A stretch of 64,000 nucleotides of DNA, from positions 1 through 64,000 of the forward strand of contig NZ_JAAGLT010000037.1 in assembly GCF_010548275.1 (NCBI RefSeq), in the 5' to 3' direction. Positions 1 to 8,319 of this stretch are shown piece after piece (the first letter of the stretch is position 1; each line of letters opens with the position of its first letter). The notes under the pieces were generated by a model. It did not search any database, had not been told where the DNA came from, and saw only the letters and a program-made list of their open reading frames with translations. The DNA comes from Streptomyces sp. SID12488 (GTDB taxonomy: Bacteria > Actinomycetota > Actinomycetes > Streptomycetales > Streptomycetaceae). The position numbers and the translations under genes are program-made.

Positions 1-81
1 CATGAGCTGGAAGTATGCGGCCCGCTCGCGGGTCAGCTTGCCGGCCCCCGGCTTCTTGTTCTTGCGGATCTCGAAGTCCAT
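1..81 (-). CDS. IS30-type transposase, N-terminal 27 codons (cut by window edge)
   Basis: The frame opens with ATG at 81 and runs off the window start. It begins MDFEIRKNKKPGAGKL and continues TRERAAYFQLM. This opening resembles the N-terminus of IS30-family transposases of Streptomyces, which start with a short basic segment before a helix-turn-helix. The sequence between this start and the neighbouring truncated SARP gene (TGTTGCAACGACC, 101-113) looks like an IS30-type terminal repeat. The rest of the element is outside the window, so the family call is tentative. Confidence 0.5.
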   Translation of the reverse strand, partial: MDFEIRKNKKPGAGKLTRERAAYFQLM

Positions 82-114
82 CGCACCCCTTGAACTGGGG
101 TGTTGCAACGACCA
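82..114. mobile_element. Probable terminal end of the IS30-type element
   Basis: The segment reads TTGAACTGGGGTGTTGCAAC and then GACCACTAG, between the transposase start and the point where the SARP frame stops. GGTCGTTGCAACACC on the minus strand resembles the terminal repeats of Streptomyces IS30 elements. The other end of the element lies beyond the window, so neither repeat pairing nor target duplication can be checked. Confidence 0.4.
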
Positions 115-534
115 CTAGAACTCAAGCAGCTGGAGGGCCTCGGCGTATCTGTCGACAGCCCGTTCGGGGTGTCCCGTGTCGCGCGCTCCACGTGCCTGCG
201 CGTACAGCTCACGGAAGTGCAGGAGGTCCAGTGAACGGGCGTCGACGTCGATGCGGTACCCGCCGCCGTCACCCAGCAGCCACTGTCCGGGCGCCATACG
301 GGGCAGGCCCGGCTCGATCATCCGGCGCACCGAACCGATATGGCGCCGGATGACGTTCGCGGCGGTGGGAGGCGCGCTGCCGCCCCATAGGAGGCTCACC
401 ATCTCGTGCAGCGGCATGGGCAGGCCGGCGCTCGCCAACAGCACGGCGAGCAGGGCCTGTTGCTGCGGGGGGCCGGTGTGCAGTTCGGTGCCGGCCCGCC
501 AGGCCCGTACCGTACCGAGTACGGCGAACCGCAC
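115..534 (-). pseudogene. SARP-family regulator, truncated at the C-terminus
   Basis: The product starts at a GTG (VRFAVLGTVRAWRAG). It shows the OmpR-type winged-helix DNA-binding domain of SARP/AfsR regulators, with PPQQQALLAVLLASAG and NVIRRHIGSVRRMIEP. The bacterial transcriptional activation domain begins at LDLLHFRELYAQARGARD. The frame stops after ALQLLEF, about 140 residues in, where intact SARPs continue at least another 100 residues. The stop falls exactly at the putative IS30 end, so the gene was probably cut by that insertion. SARPs normally activate antibiotic clusters, but no such cluster is in view. An alternative ATG at 630 would add an unconserved leader. Confidence 0.65.
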
Positions 535-742
535 CTCGGGTGCCTCGTTCTCCGCCGGTAAGAGGGGAACGGGCGGGTACGAACCGCCGCCCTCCCGTCC
601 TGGCGTAGGCCGGCCGCTTCCTCGAACCACGTCTCCCCCATCACGCGAGCTGCCGGATGCAGGCGCGCACCGCGCCTCACCGTATCGAGTGAGACGCGTA
701 CTGGGCGTGGCAGTTGTGTTTCCCGGGCGGCGGGCGGGCCGC

Positions 743-1528
743 TCACAGACTTCTGGTCATACCCCCGTCGATGATGAAATCGGCCCCGGTCACGTTCCCC
801 GCCCGGTCGCCGGCGAGGAGGAGAACCAGGTCGGCCACCTCCCCCGGCAGTGTGAACCGCCCTGTCACCGAGTCCCCGGCGGCCTGCTTCACCACAGCGT
901 CCTGTGCTGTCTCCCCCGCGTGGGCGAGTGTCGCCGCGACTCCGTCCGGACCGAGCCACAGCTCCGTGGCGACCGGTCCCGGGCTCACCGTGTTGACGCG
1001 GATGCCGCGCGGGCCGACCTCTTTGGACAGTGACTTGGAGAAACTGGCCAGGGCGGCCTTGGCGGCGCTGTAGTCGATGACCAGCGGGTCGGGCAGCGAG
1101 GCGTTCACCGAGGTGACGGTCACGATGGTGCCGGCGCCGCGGTCGAGGAGGTAGGGAAGTGCCTCTCGGGTGACGCGGACTGCCGTGAGGAAGTTGATCG
1201 TCAGGGTGGTGGTCCAGTCGTCGTCGGTGACGGACAGGAATCCGCCCGTACGCGGGCGGACCGCGCCCACGTTGTTGACCAGGATGTCCAGGCCGCCGAA
1301 GCCGGCTGCGGCCCGGATGAGTTCGGCCGGGCCGGAAGGCGTGGTCAGGTCGACCTCGACCGCGCGGACCCGGCCACCGGCGGCCAGTTCGGACAGTTCG
1401 GGGCTGATGTGACGGGCACCGGCCGCCACATACACACCCTCGGCCACCAACGCCTGCGTGACGGCCAGTCCGATGCCCTTGCTCGCGCCGGTGACGACGG
1501 CGACCTTGTCGGTCAGATGCAGATCCAT
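743..1528 (-). CDS. SDR-family NAD(P)-dependent oxidoreductase
   Basis: This 261-residue protein is a classical short-chain dehydrogenase/reductase. The Rossmann motif TGASKGIG lies at residues 14-21, the structural NNVG near 86-89, and the catalytic Ser and Tyr/Lys are in VTSVNAS and YSAAK. The C-terminus VTGADFIIDGGMTRSL is typical of family members that act on small alcohols or 3-oxo substrates. Start ATG has AAGGAGAGCACC just upstream. It is the last of five leftward genes (743-5781) made mostly of hydrolases, so it may act on a product of the adjoining epoxide-hydrolase-like protein. The substrate cannot be read from the sequence. Confidence 0.85.
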   Translation of the reverse strand: MDLHLTDKVAVVTGASKGIGLAVTQALVAEGVYVAAGARHISPELSELAAGGRVRAVEVDLTTPSGPAELIRAAAGFGGLDILVNNVGAVRPRTGGFLSVTDDDWTTTLTINFLTAVRVTREALPYLLDRGAGTIVTVTSVNASLPDPLVIDYSAAKAALASFSKSLSKEVGPRGIRVNTVSPGPVATELWLGPDGVAATLAHAGETAQDAVVKQAAGDSVTGRFTLPGEVADLVLLLAGDRAGNVTGADFIIDGGMTRSL

Positions 1529-1562
1529 GGTGCTCTCCTTTGTCGGCGCGCGCGGCCCGGGG

Positions 1563-2585
1563 TCACGCGGTGAGGAAGGCGAGAAGGGTGTCGGTGAGTT
1601 CGTCCGACCGCTCTTCCCAGATCCAGTGGCCAGAGTTCTGGATCACCTTTCCGGTGACGTGGGTGGCGTACTTGCGCACCTGGTCGGGGACGGCCTCACC
1701 GAGGCTGTACCGGGCTCCGAGGGCCAGGACCGGCATGGTGAGCTTCGTACGGCCGTTGATCCTGTTGTCGGCCACGTCCTGGTCGAGGGTGCGGAACCAC
1801 TCGAAGCTCGCGCGCAGGTGGGCGTCGTCCTTGAGGTAGTGGCCGTAGAGGACGGCGTCCTCCTGGGTGACACCGGCCTTGTTGTACTCCAGCAGGTCGG
1901 TGAAGCCCGCGACCCACTGGGTTTCACGGCCGTCGACGGCCTGTTCCGGCAGGCCGTTCTCCACGGAGAAGAAGCCGAAGTTCCAGAAACCCGGCCCCTG
2001 GGCGGTCAGGGACGGGAACTTGTAGAGGCTCTTGTCGGGGATGGGCGCTTCGCTCAGGACGAGCTTCCTGACGTCGCGGGGGTGCGCCGCCGCGTAGGCG
2101 TAGGCGACCATCGTGCCGATGTCGTGACCGACCATCCGTACGTCCTTGTCCCTGCCCAGTTGGGTCAGGAGGCCGTGGATGTCGGCGGCGAGGGTCTTCT
2201 TGTCGTAGCCGGTGGCGGGGGCATCGCTCTTGCCGGCGCCGCGCAGGTCCGGCGCGATGACGCGGTAGTGCTTGGCCAGCTCGGGCAGTTGGGCGCGCCA
2301 CTCGTACCAGGTCTGGGGGTAGCCGTGCAGCAGCACGAGGGTTTTCCCCCGGCCGCCCTCGACGAAGTTGATGTCGACGTCACCGACCTTGAGTCTGCGT
2401 TCGGTGAAACCGGCGGGGATGCGCTCGCCGGGGGGCGCGGTGTGGTTCTTCACTGTCTTCGCCGTGTTGGCCGCGTTGACGACCGGTGCTGCGGGGGCCG
2501 GGGTGTCGACGACGAACACGGTGAGGGCTACGGCGGCGGCGACGGCCGTTGTGGACGCCAGCATGGACAGCAGGGCTTTCCTCAT
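1563..2585 (-). CDS. Secreted epoxide-hydrolase-like alpha/beta hydrolase
   Basis: The 340-residue product starts with a signal peptide (MRKALLSMLAS, then a hydrophobic stretch ending near TPAPAAP). The mature part has the alpha/beta hydrolase landmarks of the epoxide hydrolase/haloalkane dehalogenase branch. HGYPQTWYEWR provides the oxyanion loop, VGHDIGTMVAYAYA carries an aspartate nucleophile rather than serine, and SGHWIWEERSDEL supplies the C-terminal histidine. The Asp nucleophile separates it from the GHSxGG hydrolases two genes away. It lies 34 bases upstream of the SDR gene on the same strand, which suggests co-transcription. The substrate is unknown. Confidence 0.8.
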   Translation of the reverse strand: MRKALLSMLASTTAVAAAVALTVFVVDTPAPAAPVVNAANTAKTVKNHTAPPGERIPAGFTERRLKVGDVDINFVEGGRGKTLVLLHGYPQTWYEWRAQLPELAKHYRVIAPDLRGAGKSDAPATGYDKKTLAADIHGLLTQLGRDKDVRMVGHDIGTMVAYAYAAAHPRDVRKLVLSEAPIPDKSLYKFPSLTAQGPGFWNFGFFSVENGLPEQAVDGRETQWVAGFTDLLEYNKAGVTQEDAVLYGHYLKDDAHLRASFEWFRTLDQDVADNRINGRTKLTMPVLALGARYSLGEAVPDQVRKYATHVTGKVIQNSGHWIWEERSDELTDTLLAFLTA

Positions 2586-2681
2586 GGGGCTTCCTTCTCT
2601 GCGCGGGGACGGACTCCCGCCCGACGACGAGCGCCGCCTGACGACAAGCGTTTCGCGGCGGGAGTCGTCGTGGGCGTGGGG

Positions 2682-3818
2682 TTACGGGCGGGTGCTGAAG
2701 GGACCGAGCTCCCCGGCGTCGATGCGCAGCGATTCGAGCATCGCGAAGGCGTTGTCAGGGGTGAAGACGTCCACGGCGGCGAGTACGCCGGTGTACTTGG
2801 CCACGACAGGGGCCGCCGCCCGCTGTGCCACCGCGTCGAGATACGTCTTGAAGACGGCCCAGGAGTTGCCCGAGGGTCCGTACTTCTGGAAGAAGGGCGC
2901 CGGGTCTACCGCGGCCATCGCCGCACGGGTGCCGGCTTCGAGGTCGGCGACGTACCGCTGCTGGAGATCGCCGTCCGCACGGACCCCGAGGCGGCCGAGG
3001 TGCCCGCCGACGAGGGTCCGCCACGGGTACTCCATGGCCACGTCGTGCGCCTTGATCCAGGCGGGAATGTCCTGGGAGACCGCGAGGCCCTTGAACGGGA
3101 CCCAGCCCGGGTAGAGCACGTCCACGACCATGAGGGTGGCCTGGCGCGGTGCGTAGACGAAGATGTTGTCGGGCGAGTGGTTCGGGCCGTGGTGGGCGAG
3201 TTCGAGCACCTCGCCGCCCACCCGCAGGACGTAGCGGTCGTCGAAGGTCTCCGAGGGCGCGGGGCGGTTCGGGTCGGCGGCGATGCGCAGCAGGCGCCGC
3301 GTCTCGGTGTGGCCGATGCGCACCACGTTCCTGCCGAAGATGGAGGAGGCCCCGATGTGGTCGGCGTGGGAGTGGGAGTAGACCAGGTGGGTCACTTTGC
3401 CCGGCCGTCCGTTCGCCCTGGTGACCTCTTCGATGGCCCGCAGCAGGTTGTGCCCGATCGTTGGCGGTGCGTCGACGAGGACTACGCCGTCACGCGTGGT
3501 CAGGAACATGGCCTGGTAGAAGGAGTCGGTGACCCAGTACAGGTTGCCCTTGATCCGGCCGACGAAGTAGCCGTCCTCGTTCGGCTTGGGGCCGACCGAC
3601 GCCGCGGGGATCGCCGCGTAGTCGGGAAGGCCGTCGGGCTCGGCCGCCACCGCGATGCCGGGTAACGCCGTACCGAGAACGGCGCCGGCGCTGGGCAACG
3701 CTGCCGCGACCGCCATCCGTTTGAGGAACATACGTCGGTCGCGCGCGACCGCGTCCGTGAATCCACCAGATTGATCGGATTCAGCTGATTCGGCGGATTC
3801 ACCGGATTCGACTGTCAT
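2682..3818 (-). CDS. MBL-fold metallo-hydrolase with Tat-type leader
   Basis: The 378-residue protein carries a metallo-beta-lactamase fold. The zinc motif HSHADH is at about residues 149-154, further ligands are in ELAHHGPNHSPDN and VVDVLYPG, and VGGHLGRLG follows. The N-terminus has RDRRMFLKRMAVAAALP and then a hydrophobic region, which looks like a twin-arginine export signal. The family includes lactonases, sulfatases and beta-lactamase relatives, and no specific substrate is evident. The start ATG has AAAGG upstream. A serine/glutamate-rich first 20 residues is encoded by a small GATTC-type repeat. It sits between two alpha/beta hydrolase genes on the same strand. Confidence 0.78.
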   Translation of the reverse strand: MTVESGESAESAESDQSGGFTDAVARDRRMFLKRMAVAAALPSAGAVLGTALPGIAVAAEPDGLPDYAAIPAASVGPKPNEDGYFVGRIKGNLYWVTDSFYQAMFLTTRDGVVLVDAPPTIGHNLLRAIEEVTRANGRPGKVTHLVYSHSHADHIGASSIFGRNVVRIGHTETRRLLRIAADPNRPAPSETFDDRYVLRVGGEVLELAHHGPNHSPDNIFVYAPRQATLMVVDVLYPGWVPFKGLAVSQDIPAWIKAHDVAMEYPWRTLVGGHLGRLGVRADGDLQQRYVADLEAGTRAAMAAVDPAPFFQKYGPSGNSWAVFKTYLDAVAQRAAAPVVAKYTGVLAAVDVFTPDNAFAMLESLRIDAGELGPFSTRP

Positions 3819-3849
3819 GGAATTGCCTTTCGGAGCGAGGAACCCGAGG

Positions 3850-3876
3850 TTTCCGAGGTTTCCGAGGTTTCCGAGG
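3850..3876. repeat. 9-bp tandem repeat, three copies
   Basis: The unit TTTCCGAGG occurs three times head to tail in the 69-base gap between the stop of the upstream hydrolase gene (3888) and the start of the MBL gene (3818), with part of a unit (CCGAGG) just before it. It lies immediately upstream of the MBL ribosome binding site, where copy-number change could alter spacing or transcript structure. No function is shown. Confidence 0.6.
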
Positions 3877-3887
3877 CCGTGGAGTGC

Positions 3888-4784
3888 TCAGTTGCCGGTG
3901 GAGCGGGCCGCGGCGACGATCAGGTCGGTGGTGGCGTCCGGGTGCGAGAGCATGACCACGTGCGAGGAGCTCTTGACCTCGACGGTGTGGGACTTCGCTC
4001 GGGTCGCCATGAAGCGCTGGGCGGCGGCCGGGATGGCCTGGTCGGCGCCGGCGACCAGGTACCACGAGGGCAGGGTCTTCCAGGCGGGCGGGCCACTGGG
4101 TTCGCCCAGGGCGGCCAGGCTCGCGGGACGCTGGGTAGCGGCCATCAACTCGGTTTCCCGGGCGGGCAGATCTGCGGCGAAGGCCGTACGGAACTTGCGG
4201 GCATCGATGTAGGCGTCCGTGCCGGTGCCGCCACCGGGCAAGGGGAACTCGCGGGTGAGCAGACTCGTGGGCAGCAGACTGCCCGGGTACTTGCCGGTCA
4301 GGTCGAGGCCCGACTCGCCCTGCTCCGGCGCGAATCCGGCGACGAAGACCATTGCCTTGACGTTTGGGTGACCGACCGCGGCGTTCGAGATGACCTCGCC
4401 GCCGTAGGAGTGTCCGACCAGGACGACCGGCCCCGGGATGGTGGACACGACGCTGGAGATGTAGGCGGAGTCGCCGGTCAGGTCGCGCAGCGGATTCGCC
4501 GGGGCGATCACCGGATACCCGGCGCGCTGGAGCTTTGCGACGACCTTGTTCCAGCTCGACGAGTCGGCGAACGCGCCGTGCACCAGGACCACGGTCGGCT
4601 TCACCGCGTGACGGTCCTCGGCCGACGTCGACGCGGCGGTGGCGGCCTGCGAACCGGTCACGATCAGCAGGGCAAGGGCCGCCAGGGCTACGGGGGTCCT
4701 GCGCCCGCGCTTGCGCCCCGTGCCCATGCCCGTGGACGTGGTCGCAGGGCTCTCGGGTATCGCGGAGGTCGGGAATTCGGACAT
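3888..4784 (-). CDS. Secreted alpha/beta hydrolase (serine type)
   Basis: The product (298 residues) starts at ATG 4784, which has GAGGAG upstream. An upstream in-frame ATG at 4835 lacks that support. A basic stretch RKRGRR and a hydrophobic segment (VALAALALLIVTG) form a signal peptide. The mature enzyme shows VVLVHGAFADSSSW (oxyanion region), the nucleophile elbow GHSYGG, and a late Asp (AGADQAIP) and His (SSSHVVMLSHP). This pattern resembles a broad group of Streptomyces hydrolases named after salicylate-esterase or HNL-type plant enzymes. The substrate is unknown. It is the second gene of the leftward hydrolase group. Confidence 0.8.
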   Translation of the reverse strand: MSEFPTSAIPESPATTSTGMGTGRKRGRRTPVALAALALLIVTGSQAATAASTSAEDRHAVKPTVVLVHGAFADSSSWNKVVAKLQRAGYPVIAPANPLRDLTGDSAYISSVVSTIPGPVVLVGHSYGGEVISNAAVGHPNVKAMVFVAGFAPEQGESGLDLTGKYPGSLLPTSLLTREFPLPGGGTGTDAYIDARKFRTAFAADLPARETELMAATQRPASLAALGEPSGPPAWKTLPSWYLVAGADQAIPAAAQRFMATRAKSHTVEVKSSSHVVMLSHPDATTDLIVAAARSTGN

Positions 4785-4983
4785 GGAGAATCTCCTCGGG
4801 GCGAAAGGGGTGAGATGTGCGCGAGGGAAGGGCATCGGTGCTGCCCTGTCGTCCTGCTGCCCTGCCGGTCTGCCGGTCTGTCGGGCGAGGAGGTCGGCAG
4901 GGCGGTCTCGGGGCCGACGGTGGGGAACGGCGTGATGCTGTTCCCCCAGCCGTGCCCCGGTCTGTCGCCGGTGTGGTGTGGTG

Positions 4984-5781
4984 TCAGAGGGACTGTTTGT
5001 CGAGCCAGGCCAGGACGGTGTCGGCGACGTCGCGCCAGCCGCTGTCGATGGTCAGCGAGTGCGCCCGGTCCGGGAACCGGAGGATCTCGGTGATCGCCTC
5101 GGAATGCCGGTACTGCTTGAGGGTCGCCCGTGTGACGGCCTCCGGCACGGTGTGGTCCTGGCCGCCCGAGATCAGCAGCAGCGGGCCGCGCGAGGTGTTG
5201 CCGGTGTCGACCTTCGCCGGCGAGTGGGGGTTGAAGTTGGCGGCGGCGGCCTCGAAGAGAGGCTTGCCGGGCGCCGGGACGGTCCACCGCTCGTAGAGCT
5301 GTTGCGACTCCTCTTCGGAGACGGCGTTGCCGAACGCGTAGCGGAACTGTTCACTGGTCAGCGAGATCGCCCGGTGCCTGTTGGCGGGGTTCTTGAACAC
5401 CGGCAACGTGGCCCGCAGCGCCGACAGCGGCAAGGGCAGTACGCCCTTGATCTGCGCGGCGTCGATCGCCACCGCGGCGGCGGCCAGATCCTGGCCGAGC
5501 AGCTTCTGCGCGATCATTCCGCCGAAGGAATGCCCGACCAGGATCGGCTTGGTGTCGAGGCCGCGGATGATCGCCGCGTAGTGCTCGACGACGTCGTCGA
5601 TGCCATGGTCGGCGAGGCGCTCGGGATTCGCCCGGGCCTCCTGGACGGTGTCCGGATCGCCGGGCCAGCCCGGCGCCGCGGCGTCGTATCCGCGGTCGCT
5701 GAAGAGCTCGATCCACGGTGCCCAGGACGTGGCGTGGAGCCACAGGCCGTGGATGAACAGCACGGAAGTCGAGGTGCTCAT
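4984..5781 (-). CDS. Cytoplasmic alpha/beta hydrolase
   Basis: The 265-residue product starts at ATG 5781 (MSTSTSVLFIHGLWLHATSW), with GAGAGGGA upstream. Longer frames upstream are not conserved-looking. It has HGLWLH for the oxyanion hole, the serine elbow VGHSFGGMIAQ, an acid in SGGQDHTVPE and the catalytic histidine in PDRAHSLTIDSGW. No leader is visible, unlike its two downstream neighbours. It is the first gene of the leftward group (5781 to 743), and the upstream region to 6222 should hold the promoter. Function beyond carboxylic-ester or related hydrolysis is not readable. Confidence 0.8.
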   Translation of the reverse strand: MSTSTSVLFIHGLWLHATSWAPWIELFSDRGYDAAAPGWPGDPDTVQEARANPERLADHGIDDVVEHYAAIIRGLDTKPILVGHSFGGMIAQKLLGQDLAAAAVAIDAAQIKGVLPLPLSALRATLPVFKNPANRHRAISLTSEQFRYAFGNAVSEEESQQLYERWTVPAPGKPLFEAAAANFNPHSPAKVDTGNTSRGPLLLISGGQDHTVPEAVTRATLKQYRHSEAITEILRFPDRAHSLTIDSGWRDVADTVLAWLDKQSL

Positions 5782-6222
5782 GTGGGATCCCTCTCGGGTA
5801 GCGCAGTGTTCCGGGTCATCGGAAACCTCCGTGTCCCTCAGCGGAGGCCGTGTGAACCGGGCGCCCCGCCGCAGCTCACGGTAGGTGCGGCCGCCCGGTC
5901 GCCGCCCCACGCGAACGCGTAGTCGTCGCCGGGTCCGCCGTGCGGCTGCGCCCCGAGCGAGGATGGGGGAACCTCTGGACAATCGCAATGGACCAACTCA
6001 CGGTGATCCCACCACCGGCCACGCCGCCCCGGCGTCCGGTCGCCCACCTTGCCGTCATCCCACGCAGAAGCCCCGCCGCTTCCGGCGGGGCTTCTCACTT
6101 TCCATCCCGTGCCCGTCAAGGCCTACGGCCCGACCCACGACCGCACCCTACGACGGCGACCTCGACGCCCGAGGTCACCCGGTGAACCTCATCGTCTACG
6201 CCACCGTGAACGGACGCTCGTT
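5782..6222. other. Intergenic region with a terminator hairpin
   Basis: No convincing gene is seen in this 441-base stretch. It should contain the promoter of the leftward hydrolase genes. It also holds one strong hairpin at 6066-6095, listed separately. Confidence 0.6.
6066..6095. terminator. Strong hairpin terminator
   Basis: A perfect 13-bp stem (AGAAGCCCCGCCG paired with CGGCGGGGCTTCT) closes a 4-base loop (CTTC). It lies 130 bases past the stop of the leftward immunity-like gene (6223) and is likely its terminator. The symmetry would also stop rightward transcription. Confidence 0.8.
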
Positions 6223-6642
6223 TCACGACGACATGGATGCATCTCCATCGATGGCGACAACCACCGATCCCGACCCCTCGGCCAGATAGTCGTGTTCCGG
6301 AAAGTAGTCCACATGAAGGTGGTCGTCCCCATCCGCATCCGAAGCGAAGCCTTCGATGTTGTCGGCGAGGAGAGCCAAAGCCTCCGGTCCACCTCTGATA
6401 TCGAGAGATTCACTGTCTCCGGACGACGAGATCAGGATCTTCCCGCTGACCAGTTGAAATGTCATCCACGACAACGACCTGCTGTAGGGGAACGGATCAG
6501 AGACCTTCTCGAAGGAGATCTCTCCCTGCCCACTCCGCAACTCCCGTCCCAGGGCGAGTAGTTCGGAGCGAGTTCCGGAGAGCTCCAACTCCCCGGTCGA
6601 GTCACCGCGCAAGACCTTCACTATGACGCCTCCGATTGCCAT
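6223..6642 (-). CDS. Small acidic protein, probable immunity protein (Imm32-like)
   Basis: The 139-residue product has no signal or membrane segment and is acidic. Its pattern is a beta-rich N-terminal half (KVLRGDSTGELELSGTRSELLALGREL), then LDIRGGPEALALLADNIEGFA, and a C-terminal HLHVDYFPEHDYLAEGSGS. This resembles the Imm32-type immunity family of polymorphic toxin systems as I remember it; no search was made. The ATG follows directly after the stop codon (TAA, 6645-6643) of the upstream toxin-like remnant, the arrangement expected of a toxin-immunity pair. The family name is uncertain; the toxin-linked context is the stronger argument. Confidence 0.5.
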   Translation of the reverse strand: MAIGGVIVKVLRGDSTGELELSGTRSELLALGRELRSGQGEISFEKVSDPFPYSRSLSWMTFQLVSGKILISSSGDSESLDIRGGPEALALLADNIEGFASDADGDDHLHVDYFPEHDYLAEGSGSVVVAIDGDASMSS

Positions 6643-6870
6643 TTACGGCCAGTAGTCGCCGGGCCGAATCGTGGATGGATCGATGCCAGTGTGCGGATCC
6701 TTGAGCGGGCCGCTGGTAACCGTCTTTCCGTTGACCTGGGTCTCCAGGTTCAGATGCGGCCCCAGTTTCTGTACGTGACCGCTTCCGGGAGAGGCTGTAT
6801 GTGAAGCGGGGAGCGGGCCCTTGGCCGCACTGTGGGGGGGCGGTTGCACGGGTGAGCGTCTTTTCCCTGC
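6643..6870 (-). pseudogene. C-terminal remnant of a polymorphic-toxin-like gene
   Basis: About 75 codons ending in GSGHVQKLGPHLNLETQV, NGKTVTSGPLKDPHTG and IDPSTIRPGDYWP stop immediately before the immunity-like gene. The sequence looks like the last part of the toxin domain of a secreted Rhs- or YD-type protein. An in-frame TAG (6873-6871) falls in the target site of the adjacent IS701 element, and no matching coding sequence continues on the far side of the element. The toxin is therefore an orphan fragment, already broken or rearranged when the element inserted. A GTG at 6849 could start a 68-residue peptide, but this is unlikely to be functional. Confidence 0.45.
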
Positions 6871-6874
6871 CTAA
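6871..6874. repeat. Left target-site duplication (CTAA)
   Basis: CTAA directly precedes the left inverted repeat and is matched by CTAA at 9456-9459 after the right repeat. A 4-bp duplication of the form YTAR is characteristic of IS701-family insertion. Confidence 0.85.
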
Positions 6875-6896
6875 TACTCCAGCTGTAGATCGTGAT
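6875..6896 (+). repeat. Left 22-bp inverted repeat of the IS701 element
   Basis: This sequence is identical to the reverse complement of 9434-9455 over 22 bases. It starts TACTCCAGC and ends ATCGTGAT. It lies 57 bases upstream of the transposase GTG. Confidence 0.92.
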
Positions 6897-6953
6897 TTCG
6901 CTGGTGGGAGCCTGTGCGGGGATAGGCGCGGCCACCGCCGATCATCGTGAGTT

Positions 6954-8300
6954 GTGTGGACTGACGATGAGACGGTGGCCGCAGGTCACAGCATAGATCC
7001 GGCTCGATGGCGGGAGGCTTTCGAGGGCCTGATGGGACGCATAGCGGGTCGCTTCGCGAGGGTTGAAACTCGACGCAGGGCTGGGCGGTTGGTCCTGGGG
7101 CTGCTGGCGGAGCTGCCGCGCAAGAACTGCTGGACGATCGCCGAGTGGGCCGGGGAGAAGACCCCGCACGGGATGCAACACTTGTTGTGTCGGGCCTCCT
7201 GGGATGCCGACGCGGTACGTGACGATGTCCGCGACTACGTCGTGGAACATCTGCATAACGAGGACGCGGTGCTGGTCGTCGACGAGACCGGGGACGTGAA
7301 GAAGGGCGTCCACACCGCCGGTGTCCAACGTCAGTACACCGGCACCGCCGAGAGGATTGAGAATTCCCAGGTCGCGGTCTACCTCGTCTACGCGAGCCGG
7401 TGCGGACACGCTGCAGTCGACCGGGAGTTGTACATCCCGCGCTCATGGACGAACGATCCGGACCGCTGTCGGGCCGCCGGCATCCCCGAACCGGCCGTGT
7501 TCGCGACCAAGCCGGACCTTGCACGGCGCATGATCGAACGGTTCCTGGACGCGGGGCATCATGCCGCCTGGATCGCCGGGGACGAGGTCTACGGCGGCAA
7601 CCCGACGCTGCGGACATCGCTGGAAGCACGCGGCATGAGCTACGTACTGGCCATCGCCTGCTCGGCCGAAGTTGCCACCGGCGCAGGCCGCATCCGGGCA
7701 GACAGCCTGGCCAAACGGCTGCCCAAGCGAGCCTGGCAGAAGCTGTCCGCCGCGGCGGGTGCCAAGGGGCACCGCTTCTACGACTGGGCCCTCATCGACC
7801 TCGCCGAACCAGGCCCGGGCCGTCACCAGATGCTGATCCGCCGCAACCGCACCACCGGCCAACATGCCTACTACCGCTGTTTCTCACCCGAACCGGTGCC
7901 TTTGGCCGAGTTGGTGCGGGTCGCCGGATCCAGATGGCGGGTGGAGGAGACCTTCCAGAGCGGGAAAGGGCTGGCCGGGCTCGATGAACACCAGGTCCGC
8001 CGTTATCCCTCCTGGGCCCGCTGGGCCACCCTTGCGATGCTCGCCCACGCCTTCCTCGCCAGCGTCCGCGCCGAGGAACACGCCCGCCGGCCCGCGCCCG
8101 ATGGGCTGTTGCCGCTGTCCTGCAACGAGATCCAGCGCCTGTTCATCGCACTCATCGTCCGTCCCGTCCACGATGCGGCCCACCGACTCGACTGGTCCGA
8201 CTGGCGGCGCCGCCATCAAGCCCGAGCCCGCGCCGGCCATTACCGTCGGCAGGAGACCGGTGGCCGAGTACGGCCGGCACCGTTGTCGGCCACTGTGTGA
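6954..8300 (+). CDS. IS701-family transposase
   Basis: The 448-residue protein starts at GTG 6954 and has the layout of IS701 DDE transposases. LVVDETGDVKKG near residue 105 holds the first catalytic Asp. The central VYLVYAS and IAGDEVYGG region carries the second Asp. The C-terminal WRVEETFQSGKGLAGLDEHQVRRY holds the catalytic Glu and the family YREK-like region. Length is normal for the family, with no frameshift or stop. It is the only transposition gene of the element and is convergent with the passenger VOC gene. Confidence 0.9.
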   Translation: MWTDDETVAAGHSIDPARWREAFEGLMGRIAGRFARVETRRRAGRLVLGLLAELPRKNCWTIAEWAGEKTPHGMQHLLCRASWDADAVRDDVRDYVVEHLHNEDAVLVVDETGDVKKGVHTAGVQRQYTGTAERIENSQVAVYLVYASRCGHAAVDRELYIPRSWTNDPDRCRAAGIPEPAVFATKPDLARRMIERFLDAGHHAAWIAGDEVYGGNPTLRTSLEARGMSYVLAIACSAEVATGAGRIRADSLAKRLPKRAWQKLSAAAGAKGHRFYDWALIDLAEPGPGRHQMLIRRNRTTGQHAYYRCFSPEPVPLAELVRVAGSRWRVEETFQSGKGLAGLDEHQVRRYPSWARWATLAMLAHAFLASVRAEEHARRPAPDGLLPLSCNEIQRLFIALIVRPVHDAAHRLDWSDWRRRHQARARAGHYRRQETGGRVRPAPLSATV

Positions 8301-8319
8301 TTGCAGTGCCGGATGGCTG

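Noticed and set aside
1458..3665. Rightward 735-codon open frame opposite the hydrolase and MBL genes
   Set aside because: It is Val/Gly/Arg-rich sequence antisense to two well-supported genes, with no family pattern or ribosome site.
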